In this document: positions 1-8,922 of the stretch, piece after piece
Layout: each line of letters starts with the position of its first letter
How positions within the stretch are numbered: position 1 is the stretch's first letter
NCBI RefSeq assembly: GCF_004135205.1
Contig: NZ_CP035490.1
Location: 1,302,001 to 1,366,000, forward strand
Direction of reading: 5' to 3'
Length of the DNA: 64,000 nucleotides
Source: Hahella sp. KA22
GTDB taxonomy: Bacteria > Pseudomonadota > Gammaproteobacteria > Pseudomonadales > Oleiphilaceae
Translations under genes and position numbers: made by a program
The notes under the pieces: generated by a model
What the model saw: only the letters and a program-made list of their open reading frames with translations
What the model was told of the DNA's origin: nothing
The model's database searches: none

Positions 1-745
1 AAGGGTTGGGAAGCGGGTCGACTCTGCCGGGCTTGTCGATGCGGGTTGAGTCCTTCATTTCCCAGTCGTGGGGAAGCTCAGACAATACGCATGCGGTGCC
101 GCGGATATTGGTCATGTCTTTCATGTGTTCGCCGGCGGCGGCGCGATGGGCGATTTCCACCACCGCTCTCTCCGCGTTGCCGTAGACCAGCAGGTCGGCT
201 TTGGAGTCGAACAGCACCGAGCGGCGCACTTTGTCCGACCAGTAATCATAGTGGGCGATGCGGCGCAGGCTGGCTTCGATGCCGCCGACCAGCACCGGTA
301 CGTCGCTGTAGGCTTCTTTACAACGCTGGGTGTACACCAGCACGGCGCGGTCGGGACGCTTGCCGCCTTCGTTGTTGGGCGTATAGGCGTCATCGTGGCG
401 CAGTTTGCGGTCCGCCGTGTAGCGGTTGATCATGGAGTCCATGTTGCCCGCGGACACGGCGTAGAACAGGTTGGGTTTGCCCAGCGCCATGAAGGCGTCC
501 TTCGACGACCAGTCCGGCTGCGCAATGATGCCGACGCGGAAGCCATGGGACTCCCACAGACGCCCAATCACCGCCATGCCGAAGCTGGGGTGATCGACAT
601 AGGCGTCGCCGCTGATGATGATGATGTCGCAGCTGTCCCAGCCCTGCGCCTCCATCTCCTTGCGTGACATCGGCAGAAATTCCGCCGTGCCGAAGCATTC
701 AGCCCAATAGCGTTGATAGGAAAACAGAGGACGCGCCGCGTGCAT
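1..745 (-). CDS. ygiQ: YgiQ family radical SAM protein, N-terminal part (runs off the left edge)
   Basis: Reading leftward from the ATG at 743-745 gives 248 codons open to the window edge. They match the conserved N-terminus of the UPF0313/YgiQ family closely, including [63 protein letters not shown] and [14 protein letters not shown]. Family members are about 700 aa and carry the radical-SAM CxxxCxxC cluster in the missing middle and C-terminal part, so only about a third is seen. No specific reaction is established for the family. The ribosome site is weak. A hairpin with a T-run at 775-795 separates it from the mrp operon transcribed in the same direction. Confidence 0.9.
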   Translation of the reverse strand, partial: MHAARPLFSYQRYWAECFGTAEFLPMSRKEMEAQGWDSCDIIIISGDAYVDHPSFGMAVIGRLWESHGFRVGIIAQPDWSSKDAFMALGKPNLFYAVSAGNMDSMINRYTADRKLRHDDAYTPNNEGGKRPDRAVLVYTQRCKEAYSDVPVLVGGIEASLRRIAHYDYWSDKVRRSVLFDSKADLLVYGNAERAVVEIAHRAAAGEHMKDMTNIRGTACVLSELPHDWEMKDSTRIDKPGRVDPLPNP

Positions 746-774
746 ACAGAACTCACCGGGAGGGTTGATTAAAA

Positions 775-795
775 AATGGCCGAGTATTTTACTCG
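775..795 (-). terminator. Probable terminator between mrpG and ygiQ
   Basis: CGAGTA-TTT-TACTCG at 781-795 is a perfect 6-bp hairpin. Read leftward it is followed after a few bases by a run of six T, as expected for a rho-independent terminator at the end of the mrp operon. A second GC-rich inverted repeat (CCCGGC at 824-829 with GCCGGG at 851-856) lies just upstream of it in the same direction. Confidence 0.5.
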
Positions 796-894
796 ATTAT
801 TCCGGCGGACGCGATAGCGGAGACCCGGCAGGGAGAAGAAATCCCCTTCGGCCGGGCATTATAGGGTTGTAGCGAAGTGTATCTTTTCGCTTGT

Positions 895-1254
895 TTACTC
901 CGGCGGCAGGCGCTTGCGGATCTTCTCCGTCAGCGCCTGATTGCGCGTATTTGCGACCGATTGCTGGCGTTGGTGCAGCGCAACTTTCGCCAGCATATGC
1001 GCGGTGACTGGCGCGGTGATCATCACAAACAGGGTGATCAGCAGTTCATGGGCGGAAAGGCGCTGCTCACGCACAGTGAAGGCGATAATGGAGGCGATCA
1101 GCAGTGATCCCATGCCCACCGTTGCGGCCAGGGTCGGCGCATGCAGGCGGGTATAAAAATCGCTCATCTTCAGTACGCCAATGGAGCCCAGCAGGGCGAA
1201 AAGGCCCCCAAGCAGGACCAAAGCGCAGATAATCAGTTCTACCGTAAAGCTCAT
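895..1254 (-). CDS. mrpG: Mrp Na+/H+ antiporter subunit G
   Basis: A 119-aa protein with three hydrophobic segments. It is the smallest-domain MrpG/MnhG/PhaG subunit, recognisable from GSIGVLKMSDFYTRLHAPT and the following TVGMGSLL. I chose the ATG at 1252-1254 (MSFTVELIICAL) because the frame's upstream extension runs through mrpF and is not family-like. It is the last gene of mrpACDEFG, 28 bp after mrpF. As part of the hetero-oligomeric Mrp complex in the inner membrane it supports Na+(K+)/H+ exchange; its individual role is not defined. The C-terminal tail is short, basic and probably cytoplasmic. Confidence 0.93.
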   Translation of the reverse strand: MSFTVELIICALVLLGGLFALLGSIGVLKMSDFYTRLHAPTLAATVGMGSLLIASIIAFTVREQRLSAHELLITLFVMITAPVTAHMLAKVALHQRQQSVANTRNQALTEKIRKRLPPE

Positions 1255-1282
1255 ATCAGTACTCTCACATTCTTTTTCGGCG

Positions 1283-1552
1283 TCATTCGATGATGTCGCC
1301 GCGCAGAAGAAACTTGCACAACGCCGCGGTGCTGGCGAAGCCCAGCATGGCCACCAGCAGCGCAGCCTCGAAGAACAGGGCGGCGCCTTGCCAGAGTCCA
1401 AACAGAATGATCAACGCCATGCTGTTCAGATACATGGTTTCCAGGGCCAGAATCCGATCGGCGGACTCCGGGCCCAACAACAGTCGCCACAAGTTCAGAA
1501 GCATGGCGATGGAAACCATGCCGATGGCGATTTGCAGAGCCAGACTCAGCAT
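1283..1552 (-). CDS. mrpF: Mrp Na+/H+ antiporter subunit F
   Basis: An 89-aa protein with three predicted membrane helices. The family signature GPESADRILALETMYLNS follows the first helix. Length equals the usual MrpF/MnhF/PhaF size (85-95 aa). Its start overlaps the end of mrpE by 7 bp, so translation is probably coupled. In bile-salt and sodium tolerance studies of other bacteria this subunit is required for Mrp assembly. Nothing unusual is seen in this copy. Confidence 0.93.
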   Translation of the reverse strand: MLSLALQIAIGMVSIAMLLNLWRLLLGPESADRILALETMYLNSMALIILFGLWQGAALFFEAALLVAMLGFASTAALCKFLLRGDIIE

Positions 1553-2049
1553 TCGAATATCTCCTTCAAGGCGGCTTCGTAACGGCCTTTGATATGCGCA
1601 ATCAGCTCGGCCTCGTCGTCCAGATGCAAGGTGTGGATATAAAGCCAGAGCTTATCCTCGGAAACTTCCACGCTGACCGTGCCTGGGGTCAACGAGATGG
1701 TTCCGGCGAGTATGGTAAGGGGGAGAGGCTCGTGCAGCTCCAGCGGTAAAGCCACAAAGGCGGGCTGTAAACGCTGGTTTGGGCCCATGATCAACAGCGC
1801 GACGCGGAAGTTATCGCGAATAATGTCGCCCAGCACGCGCAGGAAAAAGCGGATCGCCAGTACAGGCCGTTTCATGGTGGGCTGAGGGTCGCCAAGTCGA
1901 GCCGTCAGTCTTGGAATCGCAATAGCCAATAAGGCTCCCAACACCAAGTGACCCGGCGCAGCACTGTTGTTGAGCATCAGCCAGGCGACGAACAGCAGCA
2001 GGCTGAGCCAGGGCGAGGGAAACCAGAACAGGCGTAAGCGGTTAACCAT
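1546..2049 (-). CDS. mrpE: Mrp Na+/H+ antiporter subunit E
   Basis: A 167-aa protein of the MrpE/MnhE/PhaE family. Two N-terminal hydrophobic helices (residues about 8-45) precede a cytoplasmic alpha/beta domain containing TILAGTISLTPGTVSVEV, the family's most conserved stretch. The ATG shares one base with the mrpD stop codon (position 2049), a tight coupling typical of this operon. MrpE is part of the membrane complex and is needed for full antiport activity in other bacteria. Confidence 0.94.
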   Translation of the reverse strand: MVNRLRLFWFPSPWLSLLLFVAWLMLNNSAAPGHLVLGALLAIAIPRLTARLGDPQPTMKRPVLAIRFFLRVLGDIIRDNFRVALLIMGPNQRLQPAFVALPLELHEPLPLTILAGTISLTPGTVSVEVSEDKLWLYIHTLHLDDEAELIAHIKGRYEAALKEIFEC

Positions 2050-3557
2050 CAGGAGCCTCCTTGTTGCATCATGCCGGTCAAGGCGGCTGAGTCATGCAAT
2101 TGCGTTGCGGCGGCGTCAGTGAATTCCGTCACGGGGCCGCCGAACACGACCAGCAAAGGCGAGGCCGCCAGCAGCAGATAGACCGCGACTATGCGTAACG
2201 CCGGCGTCGGCTCCGCCACAGGCGCATCTTCACTGTGACGCCAGAACAGGGACGAGCCGGCGCGGGACAGGGCGATAATCGCAGCGAGTCCGCTGATCAG
2301 CACGAAGGGCCAGATCAGGCCGGTTTCCACGGGGCCTTCAGTGGCCTGTAACAGCAGCACCTTGCCAACGAAGCCGGACAATGGCGGCGCGCCGGTGACG
2401 GCGACGGCGGCGATGATAAAGGCTACTCCCAAAGCGACCGGGCGCTGCATGCGCCGTGAGGCGACGAAGCGGTCCTCCGCCTTGCCGCGCTGTCGACCGA
2501 TCATGTCCGCTAACAGGAACAGCGCGCCGGTAATCAGGGTGGTGTGAATGGTGTAGTACAGCGCCGCTGCGGTGGCGTCAGCGCGTTGCAGAGCGATGGC
2601 TGTCAGCAGAATGCCCATGGAGACCAGCGTCAGGTTGGCGGTTAACGTACGCAGGCTGGGACTGGCGAGGGCGCCGATAGAGCCGATGATCAGCGTCAGC
2701 AGCGCCAGAGGCTGCAACCAGGGAGTGGCGATTTCCGCCAGGGCGCCGGCTCCGGCGCCGAAAATCGTGGTATGAATACGCAGGATACTGTAGGCGCCCA
2801 CCTTGGTCATGATGGCGAACAAGGCCGCCACCGGCGCCGAGGCGGAGGAATATGAACGCGGCAGCCAGAAATAGAACGGCAGCAACGCCGCCTTCAAACC
2901 AAACACCGCCAACAATAGCAGTCCGCCCGCTTTCGCCAGCGGCTGCTCATCCGGACCCAGCAGCGTGGCTTTGGCGGCCATATCCGCGATATTGAGCGTG
3001 CCCAGGACGCCATACAGCGTTCCCAGTGCGAACAGGAACAGACAGGAGCCCACCAGGTTGATAATCACGTAGTGCACCGCCGCCCGGGTTTTCTGCTTGC
3101 CGCCGCCATGGATCAGCAACGCATACGAGGCGATGAGCAGCACTTCGAAGAAAACGAACAGGTTGAAGATATCGCCGGTCAGAAATGCGCCGTTGACGCC
3201 CATAAGCTGGAACATAAACAGCGGGTGAAAGTACATGCCGTTTTTATCGTCGCCGGCGCAGGCGTACAGCAAGGCGCCAAGGCTCAACAGAGAGGTGAGC
3301 AGCGTCAACAGAGCGGAAATGCGGTCCGCCACCAGCACAATGCCGAAGGGTGAAGGCCAGTCTCCCAGGGCGTAAGTGATCGCGCCTTCCAGTTGCGTCC
3401 GCTGCAGTAAGGCGATAGTCGTGACGATCAGCGCCAGATTCACTGCGACGGCGACGACGCGCTGTCTGGGCAGAGAGTGACAGAGCGGTGGCAGTAATAA
3501 CAGGACCCCCGCCAGCAAGGGGATGACGATGGGAAGGATTGGCAAATGCTGCATCAT
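2049..3557 (-). CDS. mrpD: Mrp Na+/H+ antiporter subunit D
   Basis: A 502-aa, roughly 14-helix protein homologous to the NuoL/M/N proton-translocating subunits of complex I. Visible family marks are GVNGAFLTGDIFNLFVFFEV, the lysine helix FGLKAALLPFYFWLPRSY and the following APVAALFAIMTKVGAYSILR. With MrpA it forms the ion-translocating core of the antiporter. The ATG overlaps the mrpC stop by 4 bp (ATGA). Length is normal for MrpD (about 490-510 aa). Confidence 0.95.
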   Translation of the reverse strand: MMQHLPILPIVIPLLAGVLLLLPPLCHSLPRQRVVAVAVNLALIVTTIALLQRTQLEGAITYALGDWPSPFGIVLVADRISALLTLLTSLLSLGALLYACAGDDKNGMYFHPLFMFQLMGVNGAFLTGDIFNLFVFFEVLLIASYALLIHGGGKQKTRAAVHYVIINLVGSCLFLFALGTLYGVLGTLNIADMAAKATLLGPDEQPLAKAGGLLLLAVFGLKAALLPFYFWLPRSYSSASAPVAALFAIMTKVGAYSILRIHTTIFGAGAGALAEIATPWLQPLALLTLIIGSIGALASPSLRTLTANLTLVSMGILLTAIALQRADATAAALYYTIHTTLITGALFLLADMIGRQRGKAEDRFVASRRMQRPVALGVAFIIAAVAVTGAPPLSGFVGKVLLLQATEGPVETGLIWPFVLISGLAAIIALSRAGSSLFWRHSEDAPVAEPTPALRIVAVYLLLAASPLLVVFGGPVTEFTDAAATQLHDSAALTGMMQQGGS

Positions 3558-3919
3558 CCTTTTCTCCCCGTGCGTCTTTGCACCATAGATGGCTCCGAGG
3601 GAATGCGTCCGTCTACATGATCATTGCCCAGGTCCGCCCGCGAACGCATCGCCAGTATGACCAGGAAGGCGGTCATGGCGAAACCGATGACGATGGCGGT
3701 GAGCACCAGGGCTTGCGGCAGAGGGTCGCCGTATTTTTCACTGGAGCCCAGGACCGCCACGCCGTATAGCGTGAGACGGCCGCTGGCGAACAGGAACAGG
3801 TTGACGGCGTAGGACAGCAGCGTCAGTCCCAGCACCACAGAAAACGTACGTCCGCGCAGGCATAAGAATACGCCGCAGGCCGTCAGCAGGCCGACACAGA
3901 ATGCGTAAACGCCTTCCAT
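3554..3919 (-). CDS. mrpC: Mrp Na+/H+ antiporter subunit C
   Basis: A 121-aa, three-helix subunit homologous to NuoK. The core LLSYAVNLFLFASGRL and the downstream DPLPQALVLTAIVIGFAMTA are typical of MrpC/MnhC. Its ATG directly abuts the mrpA stop codon (TAAATG), and its own stop overlaps mrpD by 4 bp, so A-C-D are translated as one chain of coupled cistrons. The basic C-terminal tail (RRTGRKG) is probably cytoplasmic. Confidence 0.94.
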   Translation of the reverse strand: MEGVYAFCVGLLTACGVFLCLRGRTFSVVLGLTLLSYAVNLFLFASGRLTLYGVAVLGSSEKYGDPLPQALVLTAIVIGFAMTAFLVILAMRSRADLGNDHVDGRIPSEPSMVQRRTGRKG

Positions 3920-6757
3920 TTAAAACTCCTCTTTGTGATGCGTCGCAGGCGCGCGCGGGGCGTCGCCGTTTTCAATAAAGGCCGGGCGCTCGCTGGTGGT
4001 GAGCTTGCCCAGACTCGCCAGAATCAGCATGGCGGCGCCCACCACGGTCAAATAGACGCCAAGGTCAAACAGCATGGCGCTGGCGAGTTCGAAGTCGCCG
4101 ATCCAGGGCAGGTGAAAATGATCGAACCAACTGGTCAGGAAGGGACGCTCGAACGCCCAGGCTCCCGCGCCAGTAAGGGCCGCCAGCAGCACGCCGCCGG
4201 CGATCAGAGCCTGATAGTTGATGCGTACGCGGTGTTTGATCCAGTCCACGCCATGGGCGATGTATTGCTGAATAATCGCCACGGCGGTGATCAAACCGGC
4301 GATAAAACCGCCGCCGGGCAGGTTATGGCCGCGCAACAGGATGTAAACCGACACCAGCAGCGCCAGGGGCAGCAGGTTTTGCGACACCAGGGCCAGGATC
4401 ATCGGGTGACGGTCCTGGCTCCAGGGACGACCGCTCTCATCTCCCGCAGGCATGTACAGACGCATGCCTGCGATCAGCTTGTATATTCCCAGGGCGGCGA
4501 TGCCCAGCACGGTGATTTCTCCCAGGGTGTCAAAGCCGCGGAAGTCCACCAGGATGACGTTGACCACGTTATCGCCGCCACCTCCGGTTTTGCTGTGAGT
4601 CAGGTAGTAATCGGAAATGCTCAACAGCGGACGCGTCATCAATGCGTAGCTGATGCTTCCGACCACGCCGCCTATCAGCGCCGCAAGACTGAGGTCGCGG
4701 GTCAGCCGGTTGGGGCTGGATTCTTTAAGGGTGGTCTGTGGCAGGAAGAACAGCGCCAGCATCAGCAGTATGACGGTAATAATCTCAACGGACAGCTGCG
4801 TTAACGCCAGGTCCGGCGCAGAAAAATAGGCGAAGGCGATGGAGACGATCAGGCCCGTCACGGACAGCGACAACAAGGCGATAAAGCGTCGTCGCGCCCA
4901 GATTACTGTCGCCACTGCGCTCAGGCTCAGGAGGATGGCTCCTGTCAGCACGACGCCGTTGAGTTCCAGCTGCGGGCGGGAGCCGGCGCTGTGGTGTAAG
5001 TCCAGCAAAGGACCAGCCATAAACATCAGCGCGAACAGCAGCAGCAAAAACACGTAGCGTTGCAGAGAGCCGTTCTCCAGCGCGTCGATGATGCGCTCGC
5101 ATTGTCTGGCGACGTATTGCACGACGCCTTCGAAGATTTGTTTGGCGTCGTGCTGAGGAAATTGGGCATGGAACTGGAACAGCATACGCCGGTTGTAATA
5201 GATGTAGAGGCCGCCAGCCATGGCCGCCAGACTCATCAGCATGGGAATGTTGAAGCCATGCCAGATGGCGAGACTGTATTCCGGCAAACGCCCGTTGAGC
5301 ACCGCGGCCGAGGCGGCGTTCAGCAGGCTGGTGACGACATAATTGGGAAATACGCCCACCAGCAGGCAGAGCGCCACCAGAATTTCTACCGGAACCTTCA
5401 TGTAACGAGGCGGCTCGTGAGGCGTCCGCGGCAAATCAATGGGGTCGCCATTGAAGAAAACGTCATGAATAAAACGCAGCGAATAGGCCACGGAAAACGC
5501 GCCGCCGACAGTGGCCAGGACGGGAATGACCCAGGACAAACCGCCCAGGGTGCTTTGGTCCAGAGTCTCCGCGAAGAACATTTCCTTGGACAGGAAGCCG
5601 TTCAGCAGCGGCACGCCCGCCATGGAGGACGCCGCCACCATGGCCAGCGCCGCCGTATGCGGCATATATTTCCACAAGCCATTGAGCTTGCGCATATCGC
5701 GAGAACCGGACTCATGGTCGATAATGCCCGCGGCCATAAACAGCGAGGCCTTAAAGGTGGCGTGGTTGATGATATGGAACACCGCCGCAACCGCCGCCAG
5801 ACGGGTATTCATGCCCAGCAGCAGGGTGATCAGTCCCAGGTGGCTGATGGTGGAGTAGGCTAACAGCCCCTTCAGATCATGCTGGAACAAGGCGGTGAAG
5901 GCTCCGTAGAGAAGGGTGATCAACCCGGTCATGCTGACGGCGAGGAACCACATGTCAGTGCCGGACATGGCCGGATAGAAACGCGCCAACAGGAAAATAC
6001 CGGCTTTCACCATGGTCGCGGAATGCAGATATGCGCTGACCGGCGTCGGCGCCGCCATGGCGTGAGGCAGCCAGAAATGAAACGGAAACTGGGCGGATTT
6101 GGTAAACGCGCCCAGCAACAGTAAAATCAAGGCGACCGGATAAGCCGGGTCCGCCTTGATCAACGCGCCGTTAGCCAATACGGTGTCCAGACTGTAGTCG
6201 CCGACTATATTCCCGATTAGCAGCAGCCCCGCCAACAACGCGAGTCCACCGGCGCCCGTGATAGCCAGCGCCATGCGCGCGCCTTTACGGGCGTCGCTTT
6301 TGTGGGACCAGAAACTGATCAGCAGGAATGAACTGATGCTGGTGAGTTCCCAGAACAGCCAGAGTTGCAGCAGGTTATTGGACAGTACGATGCCGAGCAT
6401 CGCCGTCATAAACAGGAGCAGATAGGAGTAGAACCGCCCCATGTTTTCCTGTTCGGAAAGGTAGTAACGCGCGTACAGAATCACCAGCAATCCAATGATC
6501 AGTATCAGCAGGCAAAATAGCAGCCCGAGTCCGTCCAGCCGGAAAGCCAGTTGCAGCCCTATGGCGGGAATCCAGTCCACCGCGAAGCGCAGGGTTTCGC
6601 CATCCAGTACAGCTTGCGCCTGGATCAGAATGTAGGCCAGCGCCCAGGCTGGAAACAACGCAACAGAGAGCGCCAGGGCGCTACGGCCCGAGCGTCCGGA
6701 GAATAAGGGAACCAGCGCCCCCAACAGGGGAGCCAGTGGAATTAAATACAAACTCAT
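3920..6757 (-). CDS. mrpA: Mrp Na+/H+ antiporter subunit A with fused MrpB domain
   Basis: A 945-aa, very hydrophobic protein. Residues about 1-770 are the NuoL-like MrpA part, with [20 protein letters not shown] and [18 protein letters not shown] carrying the conserved Lys/His positions. The last 170 residues (from about [20 protein letters not shown]) are an MrpB domain, which is a separate gene in Bacillus; this explains why no mrpB follows. I prefer the ATG at 6755-6757 ([15 protein letters not shown]) over a codon 17 residues upstream, because GGAG lies 11 bases before it and the protein then begins at the first helix. It is the first gene of the operon; the complex exchanges cytoplasmic Na+ for H+, fitting a marine lifestyle. 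Confidence 0.94.
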   Translation of the reverse strand: MSLYLIPLAPLLGALVPLFSGRSGRSALALSVALFPAWALAYILIQAQAVLDGETLRFAVDWIPAIGLQLAFRLDGLGLLFCLLILIIGLLVILYARYYLSEQENMGRFYSYLLLFMTAMLGIVLSNNLLQLWLFWELTSISSFLLISFWSHKSDARKGARMALAITGAGGLALLAGLLLIGNIVGDYSLDTVLANGALIKADPAYPVALILLLLGAFTKSAQFPFHFWLPHAMAAPTPVSAYLHSATMVKAGIFLLARFYPAMSGTDMWFLAVSMTGLITLLYGAFTALFQHDLKGLLAYSTISHLGLITLLLGMNTRLAAVAAVFHIINHATFKASLFMAAGIIDHESGSRDMRKLNGLWKYMPHTAALAMVAASSMAGVPLLNGFLSKEMFFAETLDQSTLGGLSWVIPVLATVGGAFSVAYSLRFIHDVFFNGDPIDLPRTPHEPPRYMKVPVEILVALCLLVGVFPNYVVTSLLNAASAAVLNGRLPEYSLAIWHGFNIPMLMSLAAMAGGLYIYYNRRMLFQFHAQFPQHDAKQIFEGVVQYVARQCERIIDALENGSLQRYVFLLLLFALMFMAGPLLDLHHSAGSRPQLELNGVVLTGAILLSLSAVATVIWARRRFIALLSLSVTGLIVSIAFAYFSAPDLALTQLSVEIITVILLMLALFFLPQTTLKESSPNRLTRDLSLAALIGGVVGSISYALMTRPLLSISDYYLTHSKTGGGGDNVVNVILVDFRGFDTLGEITVLGIAALGIYKLIAGMRLYMPAGDESGRPWSQDRHPMILALVSQNLLPLALLVSVYILLRGHNLPGGGFIAGLITAVAIIQQYIAHGVDWIKHRVRINYQALIAGGVLLAALTGAGAWAFERPFLTSWFDHFHLPWIGDFELASAMLFDLGVYLTVVGAAMLILASLGKLTTSERPAFIENGDAPRAPATHHKEEF

Positions 6758-6960
6758 CCGCAGACGTACTCCTTTGTTTTTCCTGCCTGTCCGTGTGGCG
6801 CGGAGCATCCGGACAGGGGGGCCTTACACTATAAAGGTCTGACTGCAAAAGGGAATGCTCAAGGCAGGATTATAGTCTCTCCGGCGCACTGGGACGGGGC
6901 TGAGGTGAAAAAAACGTCAATCCAGGGGGGAGCGGAGGTCCGGTGAGCGATTATTCTACT

Positions 6961-7110
6961 ATTAATCAGGCAGTCAAATAGCTTCCTTCTATTTGACTGC
7001 AACGACAGGGCCTGCACAGGTCAGGCCCTGTCTCCCGCGGCTAGCCGCCGCGCAGGCGCATCCATGCGCCTAGTTATTAACATGCCAATATCATTGCCAT
7101 ATTAATATTA
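6961..7110 (+). repeat. 150-bp five-hairpin repeat element, copy A
   Basis: This stretch is about 93% identical (11 differences in 150) to the reverse complement of 36325-36474. It folds into five consecutive hairpins: 6970-7000 (12-bp stem with CAGTCAAATAG), 7004-7032 (GACAGGGCCTG), 7036-7052 (CGCGGC), 7055-7070 (GGCGCA) and 7077-7105 (TTAACATG arms around CAAT/ATTG). The differences keep the structure: 6974 and 6996 change together as a base pair, 7043 and 7045 fall in a loop, 7060 turns A-T into G-T, and 7101 restores a pair in copy B. It lies between mrpA and the exported thioredoxin gene, with its TTAACATG end toward the latter. Confidence 0.85.
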
Positions 7111-7204
7111 GTCTGTTAGCCGTGGATGGATCGCTTTGCGGTCTTTATTCGTTCGAAGAGGGTAAACCCGGGCTTTAGTGGATTGTCGCAGGGCAGGGAA
7201 TTGA

Positions 7205-7260
7205 TGCGCAGGGTTATTAACATGTCGTGCGTCCCCACGTTAATATTTTCCGTCTGCGCA
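7205..7260. other. Large inverted repeat upstream of the thioredoxin-like gene
   Basis: Outer arms TGCGCAG (7205-7211) and CTGCGCA (7254-7260) enclose inner arms TATTAACATG and CACGTTAATA, which pair with one mismatch. The inner arms resemble those of the last hairpin in the nearby repeat (6961-7110), so it may be a degenerate extra unit. It sits 66 bp before the gene at 7326 and could act in the 5' leader. The rest of the gap from 6758 to 7325 holds no gene that I can support. Confidence 0.5.
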
Positions 7261-7325
7261 GAGCCGTCTCATTGCGCTACTTTGAATAGTCGTTAATCGC
7301 CATCACTCATTTCAAGGAGAGAAAT

Positions 7326-7793
7326 ATGCATACGTTGATCAGGAATTGCGTCTGTCTGCTGTTGGGCCTGCTGGCCTTCACGGCCGCAGCGGGCCCTTTA
7401 CCCTACGATGAAAGCGCCGACGCCAGGCGCGATATTCAAGCCGCCCGCTCCGCCGCTAGTGAGGACCATAAGCTGATATTACTGACCTTCGGCGCCAACT
7501 GGTGTCCGGATTGTCGCGTTTTCGATGAAGCCATGCAGGATGCTGAAATCGCCGCGCTGGTCAGCAAACACTTCAAGGTCGTCAAAGTCGATATCGGCGA
7601 CTGGGATAAGAATCTGGATATTGTCGAGACCTACGGCAACCCCATTGAGAAAGGCATTCCCTCCATTGTCGTCACCGATAACGACGATAAAGTGCTGTTC
7701 GCCACCCGAGGTGGACAGTTGGCCACGGCGCGCAGTATGGGCAAAGACAAGTTTATTGAGTTTTTTGAATTTCTGGCTACGTTGAAGCAATGA
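7326..7793 (+). CDS. Exported thioredoxin-fold protein
   Basis: A 155-aa protein with a signal peptide (residues 1-22, ending FTAAAG) and one thioredoxin domain. The active-site motif is WCPDC within TFGANWCPDCRVFDEAM, and GIPSIVV supplies the cis-proline. AAGGAG lies just before the ATG. It resembles small periplasmic thioredoxin family proteins (DsbD-gamma or TlpA-like) that reduce or exchange disulfides, but no partner gene (DsbD, cytochrome c assembly) is nearby, so the substrate is unknown. The gene has its own long leader containing the structured repeat. It could be cotranscribed with the carbonic anhydrase that follows after 134 bp. Confidence 0.85.
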   Translation: MHTLIRNCVCLLLGLLAFTAAAGPLPYDESADARRDIQAARSAASEDHKLILLTFGANWCPDCRVFDEAMQDAEIAALVSKHFKVVKVDIGDWDKNLDIVETYGNPIEKGIPSIVVTDNDDKVLFATRGGQLATARSMGKDKFIEFFEFLATLKQ

Positions 7794-7927
7794 GCGTCGT
7801 GGTGTTTCGCCCTGTGGGTTGTGCGCGGGCGTAGAAACAGGTAAATATGCTCTAAAAATAAAGAGCCAGAAAACAACGAGTTAAGCGGTGTCTGGTTGCA
7901 CATTTTCGTCAACAAGGAGAAAGGCAT

Positions 7928-8656
7928 ATGATCAGACGTCTGATATGGGTATTGGCTGGCGTGACCGCATGCGGGCAGGCATTGGCCAGTGGTGAGTCGC
8001 ATTGGGGGTATGATGAACCCGAGCGCTGGGGAGAACTGAAACCGGAATACACCATGTGCTCCGCCGGGAAAAACCAGTCGCCGGTGGATATCAGCGGCCT
8101 CATTAAAGGCGAACTGCCTGCGGTGGGTATGAGCTATAGCAGCGGCGGTCACGAGGTCGTCAACAAAGGCCATACCATCCAGGTGAATTACAAACCAGGC
8201 AGTAAAGCCAGCGTGGAAGGAAGGGAGTTCGAGCTTAAGCAGTTCCACTTCCATGCTCCCAGTGAGAATACGGTAGACGGCAAGAGTTTCCCGTTGGAAG
8301 CGCATTTTGTGCACGCTAATGAAAACGGTGAGTTAGCGGTGTTGTCCGTGTTGTATGAAGAAGGCGACCACAACGAGCATTTGGCCAAAGTCTGGGAGCA
8401 TATGCCGAAGGAAGCGGGCGCTTCTAAAGCACTGCCGACAGAGGTTCACGCTGGCGATATGGTGTCTGCGAACTCGGGCTACTTTCGCTTTAACGGCTCA
8501 TTGACCACACCGCCTTGCTCCGAAGGCGTGCGCTGGCTGGTGATGAAGGATTACCGCAAGGCTTCCAAAGAACAAATCAACCAGTTCACGGAAACCATGG
8601 GCGGTCCAACCAACCGTCCTGTTCAAGGCACGAACGCGCGCGTCATTCTGCACTGA
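7928..8656 (+). CDS. cah: Periplasmic alpha-carbonic anhydrase
   Basis: A 242-aa protein with a signal peptide (about residues 1-20, ending GQALAS). It catalyses CO2 + H2O to bicarbonate + H+ in the periplasm. The alpha-class fold is clear from HWGYDEPERW near the N-terminus, KNQSPVDI, the zinc ligands H107 and H109 in QFHFHAPSEN and H126 in LEAHFVH, and LTTPPCSEGVRWLV near the end. Length matches bacterial secreted alpha-CAs (about 240-250 aa). AAGGAG precedes the start. A strong terminator follows at 8670. Confidence 0.96.
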   Translation: MIRRLIWVLAGVTACGQALASGESHWGYDEPERWGELKPEYTMCSAGKNQSPVDISGLIKGELPAVGMSYSSGGHEVVNKGHTIQVNYKPGSKASVEGREFELKQFHFHAPSENTVDGKSFPLEAHFVHANENGELAVLSVLYEEGDHNEHLAKVWEHMPKEAGASKALPTEVHAGDMVSANSGYFRFNGSLTTPPCSEGVRWLVMKDYRKASKEQINQFTETMGGPTNRPVQGTNARVILH

Positions 8657-8669
8657 TCATTATCTTCGC

Positions 8670-8696
8670 GCAGGCTCTGTCATAGAGCCTGCTTTT
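8670..8696 (+). terminator. Rho-independent terminator after cah
   Basis: GCAGGCTCT at 8670-8678 pairs perfectly with AGAGCCTGC at 8684-8692, with a 5-base loop, followed at once by TTTT. It begins 14 bp after the cah stop codon. Confidence 0.85.
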
Positions 8697-8824
8697 CCCA
8701 TCGTTTTTTACCCGGCGGACGCAGGCTAAAGCAAACGCCTGTTTGCGGCGCCCCCTCTTTCTTGACGACTCAACCCATTTTTCTAGGGCGTATGGGGGAT
8801 TTACCCGTTCATCATGAATTTGGA

Positions 8825-8844
8825 TTATGAAAACGTATTCATAA
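8825..8844. promoter_or_regulatory. Perfect inverted repeat upstream of the LPMO gene (operator candidate)
   Basis: TTATGAA at 8825-8831 and TTCATAA at 8838-8844 form a 7-bp perfect dyad with a 6-bp spacer, 79 bp before the LPMO start codon. The size and spacing suit a dimeric regulator, and the surrounding sequence is AT-rich as expected for a promoter. No regulator is assigned. Confidence 0.35.
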
Positions 8845-8922
8845 CCTGAATGCTATGCTTCATACAGCGCGTAAGACACGCGCCCATTACCGCCAAATAA
8901 TGAGTTTACGGAAGGAACAACA

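Noticed and set aside
46-667. Plus-strand open frames across the left edge
   Set aside because: They are antisense to ygiQ, whose protein matches its family residue for residue; the plus frames have no family-like sequence or ribosome site.
3935-6124. Long plus-strand open frames (up to 289 codons) inside mrpA
   Set aside because: They are rich in Gln/His/Arg as typical for the antisense of a hydrophobic high-GC gene, and mrpA is unmistakable on the other strand.
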